A stretch of 64,000 nucleotides of DNA from Phycisphaerales bacterium (GTDB taxonomy: Bacteria; Planctomycetota; Phycisphaerae; Phycisphaerales; UBA1924), in NCBI GenBank assembly GCA_028289195.1, contig JANQQR010000023.1, positions 407,740 to 471,739 on the forward strand, given 5' to 3'. This document shows, one piece after another, positions 8,694 through 17,240 of this stretch; position 1 is the stretch's first letter; every line of letters starts with the position of its first letter. The translations under genes were made by a program, and so were the position numbers. The notes under the pieces were generated by a model, which saw nothing but the letters and a program-made list of their open reading frames with translations, was not told where the DNA came from and made no database searches.

Positions 8694-9506
8694 ATGGCGA
8701 CGATGAAGCTCGCCTTCTTCGGCGATGTCGTGGGCAAGCCGGGGGAGCGGGCGTTCGCGCGCGGCGCGCAGCATGTGCGCGAAGCGCTCGGGGCGTCGGT
8801 CGTGATCGTCAACGCCGAGAACCGTGTCAACGGCAGCGGGCTGCACCCCGAGGGCTACAAGGCGATGCGCCGCGCCGGGGCCGACGCGCTCACGCTCGGG
8901 GACCACTGCTTCCGCGACGGACGCGTGATCCCGATGCTCGAGGACCCCGCCAAGCCGGTGGCGCGCCCGGCGAACTTCCCCGCTGCCGCGACAGGGATGA
9001 CGCGCACCGTGATCAACCCCGAGGGACTGCCCAGGATCCACGTCGTGACGGTGCTCGGGCGCATGTTCATGCCGATCATGGCCGACTGCCCGATCGCGGC
9101 GCTCGACCGCGAACTCGCCCACGCCGAGGAGGGCGACCTGGCGATCGTCGAGGTGCACGCCGAGGCGACGAGCGAAAAGATCGCGATCGCCCACCACTGC
9201 GCCGAGCGCTGGGCGGGGCTGGTGGTCGGGGTGTTCGGCACCCACACCCACGTGCAGACCGCCGATGCGCGGATCGTGGGCGGGCAATTGGGGGCTATCA
9301 CCGATACCGGGTTCTGCGGCGGGCACGGGGGAGTGATCGGGCGTAAGTCGGGCCCGGCGATCCAGCGCCTGCGCACGCAGCAGGCGGTGCAGCTCCCCGT
9401 GTGCGAGGACGACTGCTGGGCGGATGCCTGCGTTCTCCAGATTGACACCCGGGCCCGCAGGGCGACCGGGATCGAAGCCATTTCCATCGAGGCGACCGAT
9501 GAATAG
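8694..9506 (+). CDS. YmdB-family metallophosphoesterase
   Basis: A 270-residue metallophosphoesterase of the YmdB family, which in Bacillus hydrolyses cyclic nucleotides. Metal-binding motifs are visible in order: FFGDVVGKPGERAF at the N-terminus, NAEN, TLGDH, EVHAEATSEK and GTHTHVQTAD, the last with two His ligands. The length is typical. The ATG at 8694 is used; an in-frame ATG at 8703 (MKLAFFGD) is an equally good start. In vivo substrates are unclear in the family. It shares its transcript with the M20 gene. Confidence 0.88.
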   Translation: MATMKLAFFGDVVGKPGERAFARGAQHVREALGASVVIVNAENRVNGSGLHPEGYKAMRRAGADALTLGDHCFRDGRVIPMLEDPAKPVARPANFPAAATGMTRTVINPEGLPRIHVVTVLGRMFMPIMADCPIAALDRELAHAEEGDLAIVEVHAEATSEKIAIAHHCAERWAGLVVGVFGTHTHVQTADARIVGGQLGAITDTGFCGGHGGVIGRKSGPAIQRLRTQQAVQLPVCEDDCWADACVLQIDTRARRATGIEAISIEATDE

Positions 9507-9581
9507 GGAGGGCCTATCCTTCCGGCTCACCGAGCGGCGCTCGGCGAAGGCTCCGAACCCAGCGAAAGGCACGACGCAGTT

Positions 9582-10775
9582 ATGACCACGCAGACGATCG
9601 GCGGAACGACCCAGGCAGCCAAGCTCGCGATCGACGGCGGCACGCCCGTCAGCGAGCAGAAGGTGCCCATCGTTGGTGTCACGATCAGTGATCAGGACAT
9701 CGAGGCCGCCGTTGCCGTGATGCGCTCGGGCATGCTCGCCATGGGCAAGAACTGCAAGGCCCTGGAGACCCGCTACGCCGAGGCGACCGACGCCAAGCAC
9801 GCGCTGACGTGCGCCAACGGCACGTGCGCCCTGCAGCTGGCCTACGAGGCCCTCATCGAGCCGGGCGACGAGGTGCTGGTGCCCGGCTGGGGCTACATCG
9901 CGACCGTGTCGATGATCCTCGCCCGCGGCGCGACGCCGATCTTCGTTGACGCCGACCCGCGCACGTACAACATCAACGTGGCCGACGCCGCCAGCAAGGT
10001 GACGTCGCGCACCACCGCGATCGTGGGCACGCACCTCTACGGCAACCCGGTCGACATCGACGCCGTCGAGAAGCTCGCCAGCGACAAGGGCCTGAGCGTG
10101 ATCTTCGACGCCGCCCAGGCGCACCTGTCCCGCTACAAGGACCGGGGCGTGGGCGCCTACGGCGACGCCTCGACCTACAGCTTCTACGCCACCAAGAACA
10201 TGACCACCGGCGAGGGCGGGATGGTCACCTGCAACGACGCCGACCTCGAGCGCACCATCAGCCTCAAGCGCAGCCACGGCGAGACGGAGAAGTACACCCA
10301 CAGCGTCGTGGGCTACAACTACCGCATGACCGACGTGGAAGCCGCGATCGGGCTGAGCCAGTTCGATCGCCTCGGCGAGTACACGGCGCGACGCCAGAGC
10401 GCTGCCGACGCGATCACGAGTGCCCTCAGCGGGATCGACGGCCTCTCGGCCCCCACCACCACGGAGGGCGCCGAGCACGTCTACCACCTCTACCAGGTGC
10501 GGATCGATCCCGAGGCGTTCAAGCCGGTCGACGGCTCGGTGCGCAACGCGTTTACCGCGGCGCTCAACGCCGAGGGCGTTGGCACCGCGATCCACTACCC
10601 CAAGGCCGTGACGCGCCAACCCCTGTTCGACACGCCGGGCATCGAGCACCTCGAGGTGGCCGATCGCCTGGCGCAGACGCTGTTCTGCGTGCCGGTGCAC
10701 CACAAGCTCGATGACGACCAGGTTCGCGTGATCGGCGAGGCGCTGGCCAAGGTCGCTTCGGCGATGCGGGCCTGA
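9582..10775 (+). CDS. DegT/DnrJ/EryC1/StrS family aminotransferase
   Basis: A 397-residue PLP-dependent sugar aminotransferase, usually making amino-sugars for surface polysaccharides. The PLP lysine is K205 in YATKNMTTGEGG, followed by the conserved Gly-rich turn. Cofactor-contact segments TCANGTCALQLAYEAL, VDADPRTYN and FDAAQAHLS are all present. It starts with ATG at 9582 after a GCGAAAG-containing leader. It is convergent with the mannose-6-phosphate isomerase-like gene, the two stops abutting with no gap. The sugar substrate cannot be inferred from this window. Confidence 0.9.
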   Translation: MTTQTIGGTTQAAKLAIDGGTPVSEQKVPIVGVTISDQDIEAAVAVMRSGMLAMGKNCKALETRYAEATDAKHALTCANGTCALQLAYEALIEPGDEVLVPGWGYIATVSMILARGATPIFVDADPRTYNINVADAASKVTSRTTAIVGTHLYGNPVDIDAVEKLASDKGLSVIFDAAQAHLSRYKDRGVGAYGDASTYSFYATKNMTTGEGGMVTCNDADLERTISLKRSHGETEKYTHSVVGYNYRMTDVEAAIGLSQFDRLGEYTARRQSAADAITSALSGIDGLSAPTTTEGAEHVYHLYQVRIDPEAFKPVDGSVRNAFTAALNAEGVGTAIHYPKAVTRQPLFDTPGIEHLEVADRLAQTLFCVPVHHKLDDDQVRVIGEALAKVASAMRA

Positions 10776-11804
10776 TCAGTCGCCAGCGCGATCCGGGAAT
10801 CGGATCTCGAGCACGACGGCATCCCGAGAGAACGACGCGCAGGCGCCCTCGAGCGCGGCTGGGAACAGCACGGTCGTGCCTGCGCTCACCGGAACGGGAT
10901 CGAACGCGTCCGCACCTCCCGAGCGGATGCGCCCCTCTCCCTGCACGACCATCCACACCATCGGCTTGCCGGCCGGCGCCGGGGCGTCGTTGACGATCTC
11001 CGACTCCGTGCCGCCCTGGTGCTCGACGCGATCGACGATGTAGTGCTCGGTGGCTACGAGTCGCTGGCGGGGGCTCGCGTCTGCGCTCGTCGCGTCGGCG
11101 GGATCCGGGGGCGCGAAGTCGATGCACTGCATCGCCTGCTCGAGGTGGAGGGCCCTCCCGGTGCGCCCCCAGTCGAAGACCCGGAACGTGGTGTCGCTGG
11201 GGATCTGGATCTCGGCGACCACGATCCCCGCCCCGAGGGCGTGGCACGTGCCGCTGGGCAGGTGGTGGAAGTCGCCGGCCTTCACCGGGACGTGAACGAG
11301 TTGCTCCACGAGCGTCCCGGCGCGGGCGGCTGACTCGAATTCGGCGGCTGTCACGCCCTGGTGGACGCCCTTGTAGATCACGGCGTCGGGCTCGGCACTC
11401 ACGATGTACCAGCTCTCGGTCTTCAGCTTGGCACCCGGGTGCTCGCGGGCGTACGCAGGGCTGGGGTGCACCTGCACGCTGAGATTCTCGGAGGCGTCGA
11501 GGTACTTGAGGAGGAGCGGGAATCCCTCTTCGCCGTCGAGCGATCGCAGCGAGCCCATGAGGTTGACGCCCTGGGCGCGCACGGCGTCCGCGAGCGTGAG
11601 CCCGCGCATGGGGCCGTTGGCGATGCGCGAGCGGGCCTCGTCGCCTCCGGCGCCGTCGGCGCTGGTGGATGCGAGGTCGGCGAGTTCCCACGATTCGCCG
11701 ACGACGGCGCCGTCGGGCAGCGCCTTGCCGAACGGCGCGAGACGACGACCGCCCCAGACCTTCTCGTGAAGGATCGGCTCGAAGACGAGTGGGTAGCTGG
11801 TCAT
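10776..11804 (-). CDS. Class I mannose-6-phosphate isomerase-like protein
   Basis: A 342-residue cupin enzyme of the type I phosphomannose isomerase family, interconverting fructose-6-P and mannose-6-P. The N-terminal HEKVWGGRRL segment and zinc-site motifs are visible: VQVHPS (Gln and His), KTESWYI (Glu) and HHLPSGTCHALG (His). It is shorter than E. coli ManA and resembles the Bacillus type. It runs minus, convergent with the DegT aminotransferase, and is followed by the FabZ-like gene's start region about 20 bases away, though these need not be coupled. Confidence 0.86.
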   Translation of the reverse strand: MTSYPLVFEPILHEKVWGGRRLAPFGKALPDGAVVGESWELADLASTSADGAGGDEARSRIANGPMRGLTLADAVRAQGVNLMGSLRSLDGEEGFPLLLKYLDASENLSVQVHPSPAYAREHPGAKLKTESWYIVSAEPDAVIYKGVHQGVTAAEFESAARAGTLVEQLVHVPVKAGDFHHLPSGTCHALGAGIVVAEIQIPSDTTFRVFDWGRTGRALHLEQAMQCIDFAPPDPADATSADASPRQRLVATEHYIVDRVEHQGGTESEIVNDAPAPAGKPMVWMVVQGEGRIRSGGADAFDPVPVSAGTTVLFPAALEGACASFSRDAVVLEIRFPDRAGD

Positions 11805-11823
11805 GGAAGTGGCGGCCCGCGCC

Positions 11824-12342
11824 TCAGGTGGCGATCTGCTCCTGCACGCGCGTGACTTTCCCCATGTTGGGGAAGAGCATGCCGGTGATCTTGCCCTCGA
11901 AGACCAGCCCGCCGTCGACCAGTCCCTGCACGGCCGACACGAATCGCTTGGGGTTGTACTTGATCACCTTCGAGAGCAGGTGGAGATCATCGCCCGGACG
12001 GACCGCGCCCCGGAACGCCGTGTCCTCGATGCGGGTGAACCCGGCGAAGCAGTCGGTCGGGTTCCGGTTGTAGTACAGGTAGCTGGTCAGCTGGGCGGCG
12101 GCCTCGAGCATGAGCACACCGGGCATCAGGGGGTTGCCCGGGACGTGCCCGTCCACCCAGAACTCGTCGTCGCGGACGTGCTTCACGCCGACAGCGGCGG
12201 TGAAGTCCTCGCTGTGCCAGAGGATCTCGTCGAGCTGCACGATCGCCCCCCGATGGGGGTTCACGCGAGCGATCGCCTCGCGCCCGACGCGGGGCGTGGA
12301 CAGATCCAACTGTTCGAGATCAATCAGGAGGTTGCTGGGCAT
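11824..12342 (-). CDS. FabZ/FabA-like 3-hydroxyacyl-ACP dehydratase
   Basis: A 172-residue single hot-dog domain protein. The active-site helix is present as GHVPGNPLMPGVLMLEAAAQ, with His66 and Glu80 in the positions of the FabZ/FabA catalytic pair. Such proteins dehydrate beta-hydroxyacyl-ACP during fatty acid elongation. The N-terminal 20 residues are longer than in E. coli FabZ. No other fatty-acid gene is adjacent, so it could be a second, specialised dehydratase. The start is ATG at 12342; no clear ribosome binding site is seen. Confidence 0.83.
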   Translation of the reverse strand: MPSNLLIDLEQLDLSTPRVGREAIARVNPHRGAIVQLDEILWHSEDFTAAVGVKHVRDDEFWVDGHVPGNPLMPGVLMLEAAAQLTSYLYYNRNPTDCFAGFTRIEDTAFRGAVRPGDDLHLLSKVIKYNPKRFVSAVQGLVDGGLVFEGKITGMLFPNMGKVTRVQEQIAT

Positions 12343-12378
12343 CGGGGAAGCGGATGAACAGCACCCGGGTCCCGCGGA

Positions 12379-12549
12379 TCAGGCGTCGCGGAGCTCCAGG
12401 CACTTCTTGCGGATGTCCTGGGCGAGGTTCTTCACGTCCTGCATCTGCTTGCGGACGCGGGTCTGGGCCGCCTTGTTGCCGCCCTCGGCCTTCTTGATGT
12501 CGTCGTCAACCTCTTCGACCAGTTGCTTGAGCTGTTCGTATTCCTGCAC
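12379..12549 (-). CDS. Hc1-like mini histone H1 protein (56 residues)
   Basis: A small protein not usually called because of its length. The product is 56 residues, highly charged and helical, with KKAEGGNKAAQTRVRKQMQD in the middle. This matches the KAEKGNKAAAQRVRT core of chlamydial Hc1 (HctA), a nucleoid-condensing histone H1-like protein. It keeps that helical core but lacks the Lys/Ala/Pro-rich DNA-binding tail. The GTG start at 12549 is preceded by GGAG seven bases upstream. DNA binding is therefore doubtful; it could instead dimerise or bind another partner. The similarity is by eye. Confidence 0.75.
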   Translation of the reverse strand: MQEYEQLKQLVEEVDDDIKKAEGGNKAAQTRVRKQMQDVKNLAQDIRKKCLELRDA

Positions 12550-12651
12550 GGTGAGTCTCCGTGGGCTAGGGTCCGAGAACTCGGGCTCCGACCGGTCGGT
12601 CCCGAAGGGGAGTAGCGTAGGTATCTTCCCAGAAACGCCGCTGGAGGCAAG

Positions 12652-13959
12652 TCAGCGGGGATCCGGCCCCAAAAACGCATGGGTTTTGTCAGGGTCTGGG
12701 CCATCTTCGCCGGGGCCGATGCAGATCAGGTTCTTGCCCTGGCGCTTGGACTCGAGCACGAGCTCATCCGCCCGCTGGATGAGCGATTCGGCATCGTGCC
12801 CGTCCCACGGGAACGTCGCGACGCCGCCCGAGATCGTCAGCGAACCCTGGGCATCGGCGCCCAGCTTGGGGAAGTGGTGCTGATTGATCTGCGCCTGGAA
12901 GCGCTGGGTGATCGAGACGATCGAGGGCACCTGACGCTGGCCGGGCTCACGCGGGCCGTCCGGGCTATCGAACACCACCGCGAACTCATCGCCCCCGATC
13001 CGCGCGACGCGATCGGTGGGACGGATGACAGAATTCAGCAGGTGCACCGTCTCGCGCAGGATCTCGTCGCCGGCGGGGTGCCCGTATGCGTCGTTGTACC
13101 GCTTGAAGTCGTCGATATCGAACATGAGCAGCGACACCTCATGGCGACGCGCGCGGGCCCGTTCCAGAGCGCCGGCGAGGAAGCGCTCGAAGTAGCGCCG
13201 GTTCCAGGCACCCGTGAGGTGATCCGTAAACGCCGCGGAACGGAGCTGGGCGTGCTGCTCGATCAGGACGAGCCAGGGGGCGACCCATGCCGCGGCCCCG
13301 CCGAGGTCGTGCTGCTGCTGATCGTCGGCAACGAGCCAGCCGAGCGTCTGGCCCCGGTGGACGACCGGTGCGCCGGCGCCTTCCGGCTGCTCGCCGGCGA
13401 ACTCGATCGTGGACCCGAAACGCTTGCGGAGCACCTCGAAGCACATCGAGCGTGCGTTGGCGCCCGCCGCCAGTGCCGCGGCAAGGAGCCGGTCGTCGTC
13501 GAAATCGCCTTGCGATGTGCGCACCGGCGAAGCGGCTTCCGGAGCGACCGGGGCGTGCGGGCTCTCCGGTGCTGGATCGCTGGTCGTGTGGTTCAGCGAG
13601 AGCCCCAGAAGCGTTCGCAGCTCAGACGGGCCTGCTTCGAGCGGGAGCCACTGCTCGATGACCGACAGCTCACCGGCGGGCGGTGCATCTCCAAGCCCCA
13701 CGACTCGGACGCTCTCATCGACCCGCCGGAGAGACTCGACCCACGAGGCCAGATCGCGCTCGCGTACGAGGTCCTGGTTCACGATCACTACCGGCCCGGG
13801 CTCCATCCCGAGGGGCTCGAGGGCGAGTTCACCGATCGCGTTCAGCAGCCCGGGAGCGCGGATCAATTCGAGATCCGGGTCGCGACGCAGGCGCTGCTCG
13901 ATGGGAGAAGGCCCCACGAGGATCACGCGCATCGTGATGGGAGCGTCGCTGCCGGACAT
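12652..13959 (-). CDS. GGDEF domain protein (probable diguanylate cyclase)
   Basis: A 435-residue soluble signalling protein. Residues 10-120 look like a degenerate receiver or Rossmann-like domain (MRVILVGPSPIEQ), residues about 150-235 resemble a GAF-type sensor, and the GGDEF domain spans about 240-415. The catalytic motif is intact (RIGGDEF, GGDEF at 322-326), as are FDIDDFK and an inhibitory-site RxxD (R313-D316) exactly five residues before it, so c-di-GMP synthesis with product inhibition is expected. The start is uncertain: ATG 13959 is used, GTG 13983 and 14037 are in frame. The neighbouring gene upstream may belong to the same pathway. Confidence 0.85.
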   Translation of the reverse strand: MSGSDAPITMRVILVGPSPIEQRLRRDPDLELIRAPGLLNAIGELALEPLGMEPGPVVIVNQDLVRERDLASWVESLRRVDESVRVVGLGDAPPAGELSVIEQWLPLEAGPSELRTLLGLSLNHTTSDPAPESPHAPVAPEAASPVRTSQGDFDDDRLLAAALAAGANARSMCFEVLRKRFGSTIEFAGEQPEGAGAPVVHRGQTLGWLVADDQQQHDLGGAAAWVAPWLVLIEQHAQLRSAAFTDHLTGAWNRRYFERFLAGALERARARRHEVSLLMFDIDDFKRYNDAYGHPAGDEILRETVHLLNSVIRPTDRVARIGGDEFAVVFDSPDGPREPGQRQVPSIVSITQRFQAQINQHHFPKLGADAQGSLTISGGVATFPWDGHDAESLIQRADELVLESKRQGKNLICIGPGEDGPDPDKTHAFLGPDPR

Positions 13960-13991
13960 GGTTGCTCTTGCCGATTGACTCACGCTTGTCT

Positions 13992-14657
13992 CTACCCCTC
14001 CGCCCCGGCACTGGGTTCGCGCCTGGGGCCGTCCCACCCGCCGCCGAGCAGCATCGATAGCTCAGCGTCGGAGACCAGGGGTTCCTCTTCGACCATGGGA
14101 TCCGAACCCCGGGCGTCGTCGGGCGGGGCCCGGAGCGGCGTTGGCTCGTCGGGAGCAGCGCCGGCCCGCTCGAGACGCGGCTCGCAGATACGGGACTCCG
14201 TCCACTCGGCATCTTCATCGTCCTGCCCGGCGAGGCGGAGGCTCGGGGCCGGCTCATCGGACCCGGGGGTCTCGACGTCGGCATCGGGCCTCGGGATGAA
14301 TGCCGCCAACTGGGGTGAGCACCGGGCGTCGTAGCTCCAGATCGCCGCGCTCGGCGCGTAGGTGCCGATCGCGCGATGGAACTCGCGGGCCCAATGGGCC
14401 GATCCCGGCTCGAGCAGGATGACGATTCCGGGCCCCACTTCCGAGCCGCCCGAGCGGAGGGAGCGTTCCCGGATGACCATGTCCGCCATGCCGTGGTGGT
14501 GACTCGGGGCCATTTCGACGTCGTCGCCGCGTCTGGCGAGTGCCATCCGCAGGGCCCCCGGGATTTGCACGTGTTCGGGCTGGTCGGGCCCAGCGACGAT
14601 CAGAAACCGGGGCGCTCCGCGCTGCATGTGGTGAGCCTCCTGCTCGTGCTTGGTCAT
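13992..14657 (-). CDS. Hypothetical protein with REC/Rossmann-like N-terminus
   Basis: A 221-residue protein of unknown function. The first 110 residues alternate hydrophobic strands and helices (FLIVAGPDQPEHV, GIVILLEPGS) in the style of a receiver or flavodoxin-like fold, without a recognisable phospho-Asp site. The second half is acidic and Pro-rich, probably disordered, ending in a short helix SDAELSMLLGGGW. The product lies directly upstream of the GGDEF gene, which begins with a similar fold, so the two may be a signalling pair. ATG 14657 is supported by a TAGTCT hexamer six bases upstream. Confidence 0.65.
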   Translation of the reverse strand: MTKHEQEAHHMQRGAPRFLIVAGPDQPEHVQIPGALRMALARRGDDVEMAPSHHHGMADMVIRERSLRSGGSEVGPGIVILLEPGSAHWAREFHRAIGTYAPSAAIWSYDARCSPQLAAFIPRPDADVETPGSDEPAPSLRLAGQDDEDAEWTESRICEPRLERAGAAPDEPTPLRAPPDDARGSDPMVEEEPLVSDAELSMLLGGGWDGPRREPSAGAEG

Positions 14658-14663
14658 GCACCA

Positions 14664-14669
14664 AGACTA
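14664..14669 (-). promoter_or_regulatory. -10 element (TAGTCT) of a candidate leaderless gene
   Basis: TAGTCT on the minus strand is followed by 6 bases and then ATG 14657. Confidence 0.4.
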
Positions 14670-14722
14670 CGAAATGAATCGGCCGGGCCCGAACGGAACG
14701 CCCCGGAATTCGTGCACTTTCC

Positions 14723-15862
14723 TCATTGGGTGCACCGACCCAGCGCTCCGAGGATTGCCTCGGCCGCCCGGCTCGCCCCGTCTGCCGGGCCCAGGTGGGC
14801 GCCGGCGGCGCGCATCGCCGCACGCCGATCGGCTTCCGTCAGCACACCGGACAACAGGTCCCCGGACGCCCCGAGCGTCTCTCGCGGGCCGATAAGGTCG
14901 TTCACCACGATCGCGCTTCCCGCATCAGTCAGCGGGATCGCGTTGAGGCGTTGGTGCTGATCGCGGTGGTACGGATAGGGCAGGAACACGCTCGGCACCG
15001 CGTTGGCCCACGCTTCACCCACGTTGCCCGCCCCGGAGCGCGCGATCGCCAGATCGGCGCCGCCCCACGCCGAGCCCATGTCCTCGATGAACGGCACCAC
15101 CTTCGCTTCAACGCCTGCTCCCGAGTAGGCGTCGGCCAGCGCGGGGTCCGCGCCCTCTCCGGACTGGTGCAGCACCTGCCATCCCTCGAGCCATGCGGGA
15201 TGGGACCGACAGACCTCCATCATGAGCTCGTTGATGGAACGCGCTCCCTGGCTGCCACCAGTCACGAGCAGAGTGCGATGGTCGGGTTCGAGCCCGAGGC
15301 GCTTCCTGCAATCGGGCGCCTCGCCGCGAGTCAGGGAAGAACTCCGGACGATCGGCGGGATCCTCTCCCACGCCTCGGGCACCGCCGGGCCGGTTGCTGC
15401 CGAGAGGCGGCGTGCGACCCGGCGGGCGATCCAGCGATTCGCCTTCCCCGGCACCGCGTCGAGGTTGATGAGCACCGTCTCGGTGCGCTCCGCCCTCGCG
15501 GCCTGCGCAGCCGGCGCGGCGACGAACCCGCCCATGGCGACCAGCACGACCGGATGGCCCTGCTCCCTCGCGGTGCGGATCGCGGCGCGCGTCTGTCGGA
15601 TCGACGGGCCCCACGAAGAGAGGAATCGAACCAGCGTCAGCGGTCGCACGCCGAACGGCTTGGCCGGCAGCGCCTCGAATTCAGCTTTCTCGTTCGACAG
15701 GATCGATGCGTCGATCAGGCGCTGCGAGCAGAGGAAGCTGCACGCGATCCCCGGTTGGCGCGCTCCGAGCTCTTCGCGGATCGCGAGCGCCGGGAAGATG
15801 TGGCCTCCGGTGCCGCCCCCGGCGAAGAGGACCGCGGCCTGCGATGCGCGAGGGGCGTTCAC
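14723..15862 (-). CDS. murG: MurG, lipid II-forming N-acetylglucosaminyltransferase
   Basis: A 379-residue GT28 glycosyltransferase that adds GlcNAc to lipid I at the inner face of the membrane, making lipid II. Signature motifs are the N-terminal glycine loop FAGGGTGGHIFPALAI, the linker VTGGSQGARSINELM and the C-terminal UDP-GlcNAc site ARSGAGNVGEAWANAVPSV with PYPYHRDQHQ. The length matches the family. It follows ftsW by 19 bases, a dcw-type arrangement showing that this planctomycete keeps a peptidoglycan pathway. The GTG start at 15862 is preceded by TAGGCT, so it may also have its own leaderless transcript. Confidence 0.93.
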   Translation of the reverse strand: MNAPRASQAAVLFAGGGTGGHIFPALAIREELGARQPGIACSFLCSQRLIDASILSNEKAEFEALPAKPFGVRPLTLVRFLSSWGPSIRQTRAAIRTAREQGHPVVLVAMGGFVAAPAAQAARAERTETVLINLDAVPGKANRWIARRVARRLSAATGPAVPEAWERIPPIVRSSSLTRGEAPDCRKRLGLEPDHRTLLVTGGSQGARSINELMMEVCRSHPAWLEGWQVLHQSGEGADPALADAYSGAGVEAKVVPFIEDMGSAWGGADLAIARSGAGNVGEAWANAVPSVFLPYPYHRDQHQRLNAIPLTDAGSAIVVNDLIGPRETLGASGDLLSGVLTEADRRAAMRAAGAHLGPADGASRAAEAILGALGRCTQ

Positions 15863-15868
15863 AGCACG

Positions 15869-15874
15869 AGCCTA
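15869..15874 (-). promoter_or_regulatory. -10 element (TAGGCT) of candidate leaderless murG transcript
   Basis: TAGGCT on the minus strand, 6 bases before the GTG start of murG. The identical hexamer at the identical distance precedes the SDR gene at 41032. Confidence 0.4.
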
Positions 15875-15881
15875 GCGGTGG

Positions 15882-17069
15882 TCAGGCCGCGACGAGGCGG
15901 AGGTTCTCGCTGTTTCGCCCGCCTGCGGGCTCGCCGGGATCCGGGAGAGCCGGCGTGTGCTCGGGCACGAGCTTGTCCATGGCGATGAGCAGGCCGAGCG
16001 CACCCGCGGTGAGACTCCAGCCTGTGCCGCCCGAACTCAGGAGTGGCAGGGCGATGCCCTTCGTGGGCGCAAGGCCGGTCACGACGAAGAGGTTGATCAT
16101 CGCCTGGCAGCCGAACGTCGTGATGATGCCCAGCCCGAGGAGCTTGATGAACGGGTCGGTCTGGCGCCTCACGATCGAGATGCCGAAGCAGACGACCCCG
16201 GCCAAGAGTGCGAGCACGAACGCGGCACCCGCGAGGCCGAGTTCTTCGCAGATCACGGCGAAGAGGAAGTCGGTCCGGTCTTCGGGGAGGTAGCCGAACT
16301 TCTGGAGGCCGAATCCCAGCCCGCGCCCGAAGCCCTGGCCGTTGGCGATGGCCACGAGCGACTGGATCATGTGGTAGCCCGACCCTTCCGGATCAGCGAA
16401 TGGATCCAGGAACGCCGTGAGCCTCCGGATGCGATAGGGGCTGGCGAGCACAGCGATGGTGACGGCCAGGAGCCCGAGCGGCGCGAACGCGAGCAGATGG
16501 CGGAGCCGGGCGCCCGCGCCGATCAGCACGACACAGGCCGAGCCCGCGATCAGCACGCCGGTTCCGAGGTCCTCGAGACCGATCAGCGCGGCGACGGGCG
16601 CGACGATGAGCAGACCCGGGAGGATCCCCCGGCCAAACTCGCCGATGCGCTGGGAGTGGCGCGTGGCGAACCACGCCAGCGTGATCAGCACGCCCCACTT
16701 GGCGATCTCGCTCGGCTGGATGGTGAACCCGATGCCGGGGATGAGGATCCAGCGGCTCGAGCCGTTGACCTCGTGCCCGACCACGGGCGCGTAGACCAGG
16801 AGCAGCGCCACGACGCTGAGCGGCACGATCGCCGGCGCCCACCACATGCGGTGCGGGTTCGAGCAGATGCGCGAGAGCGGAGCGTGCGACGCGATCGCGA
16901 GGCAGGCCAGCGCCAGCGCCATGTAGAGCGTCGAGCGCGACCACACGATCGACTTGAACGTGACGGCGTTGTCCGGGTCGATCGTCAGCCCGGCGGAGTT
17001 GACCATCACCACGCCGACACAGAGCAGGCCGAAGACACACAGCATGATCCCGTCGCCGGCGCGCAGCAT
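15882..17069 (-). CDS. ftsW: FtsW/RodA/SpoVE family peptidoglycan polymerase, likely FtsW
   Basis: A 395-residue SEDS protein with about ten hydrophobic helices, a peptidoglycan glycosyltransferase that works with a class B PBP. Family motifs are visible: GSSRWI in the periplasmic loop, QPSEIAKW (catalytic-loop region), the Pro-rich AFLDPFADPEGSGYH segment, and the C-terminal GIALPLLSSGGTG. The order ftsW-murG favours FtsW over RodA. The 14 bases after MLRAG and the short upstream region show no clear Shine-Dalgarno. It is divergent from the secreted basic protein at 17241. Confidence 0.9.
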   Translation of the reverse strand: MLRAGDGIMLCVFGLLCVGVVMVNSAGLTIDPDNAVTFKSIVWSRSTLYMALALACLAIASHAPLSRICSNPHRMWWAPAIVPLSVVALLLVYAPVVGHEVNGSSRWILIPGIGFTIQPSEIAKWGVLITLAWFATRHSQRIGEFGRGILPGLLIVAPVAALIGLEDLGTGVLIAGSACVVLIGAGARLRHLLAFAPLGLLAVTIAVLASPYRIRRLTAFLDPFADPEGSGYHMIQSLVAIANGQGFGRGLGFGLQKFGYLPEDRTDFLFAVICEELGLAGAAFVLALLAGVVCFGISIVRRQTDPFIKLLGLGIITTFGCQAMINLFVVTGLAPTKGIALPLLSSGGTGWSLTAGALGLLIAMDKLVPEHTPALPDPGEPAGGRNSENLRLVAA

Positions 17070-17240
17070 GGCCGAGATATCGGGCGTGCGACCTCGGAGG
17101 CCCCAGGGATTGCAAGAAAACGCTTCCCGTGCGCGTTATCCGGGCTAAACTTCCTTCGGATCGACTCGGGGACTCGTGGGCTAGAGGGGCTTGAAGAGGC
17201 GCGCCGGACCCGCGGCGCGCCGCAAGAGGAGGCGCAAGCC

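Noticed and set aside
12679..14334. A 551-codon plus-strand frame opposite the GGDEF gene
   Set aside because: The opposite strand has an intact GGDEF, I-site and other motifs; this frame has none.
15957..17240. In-frame extension of the secreted basic protein by 428 residues upstream
   Set aside because: The extension is antisense to ftsW and has shadow composition. The GTG at 17241 has AGGAGG and a signal peptide follows.
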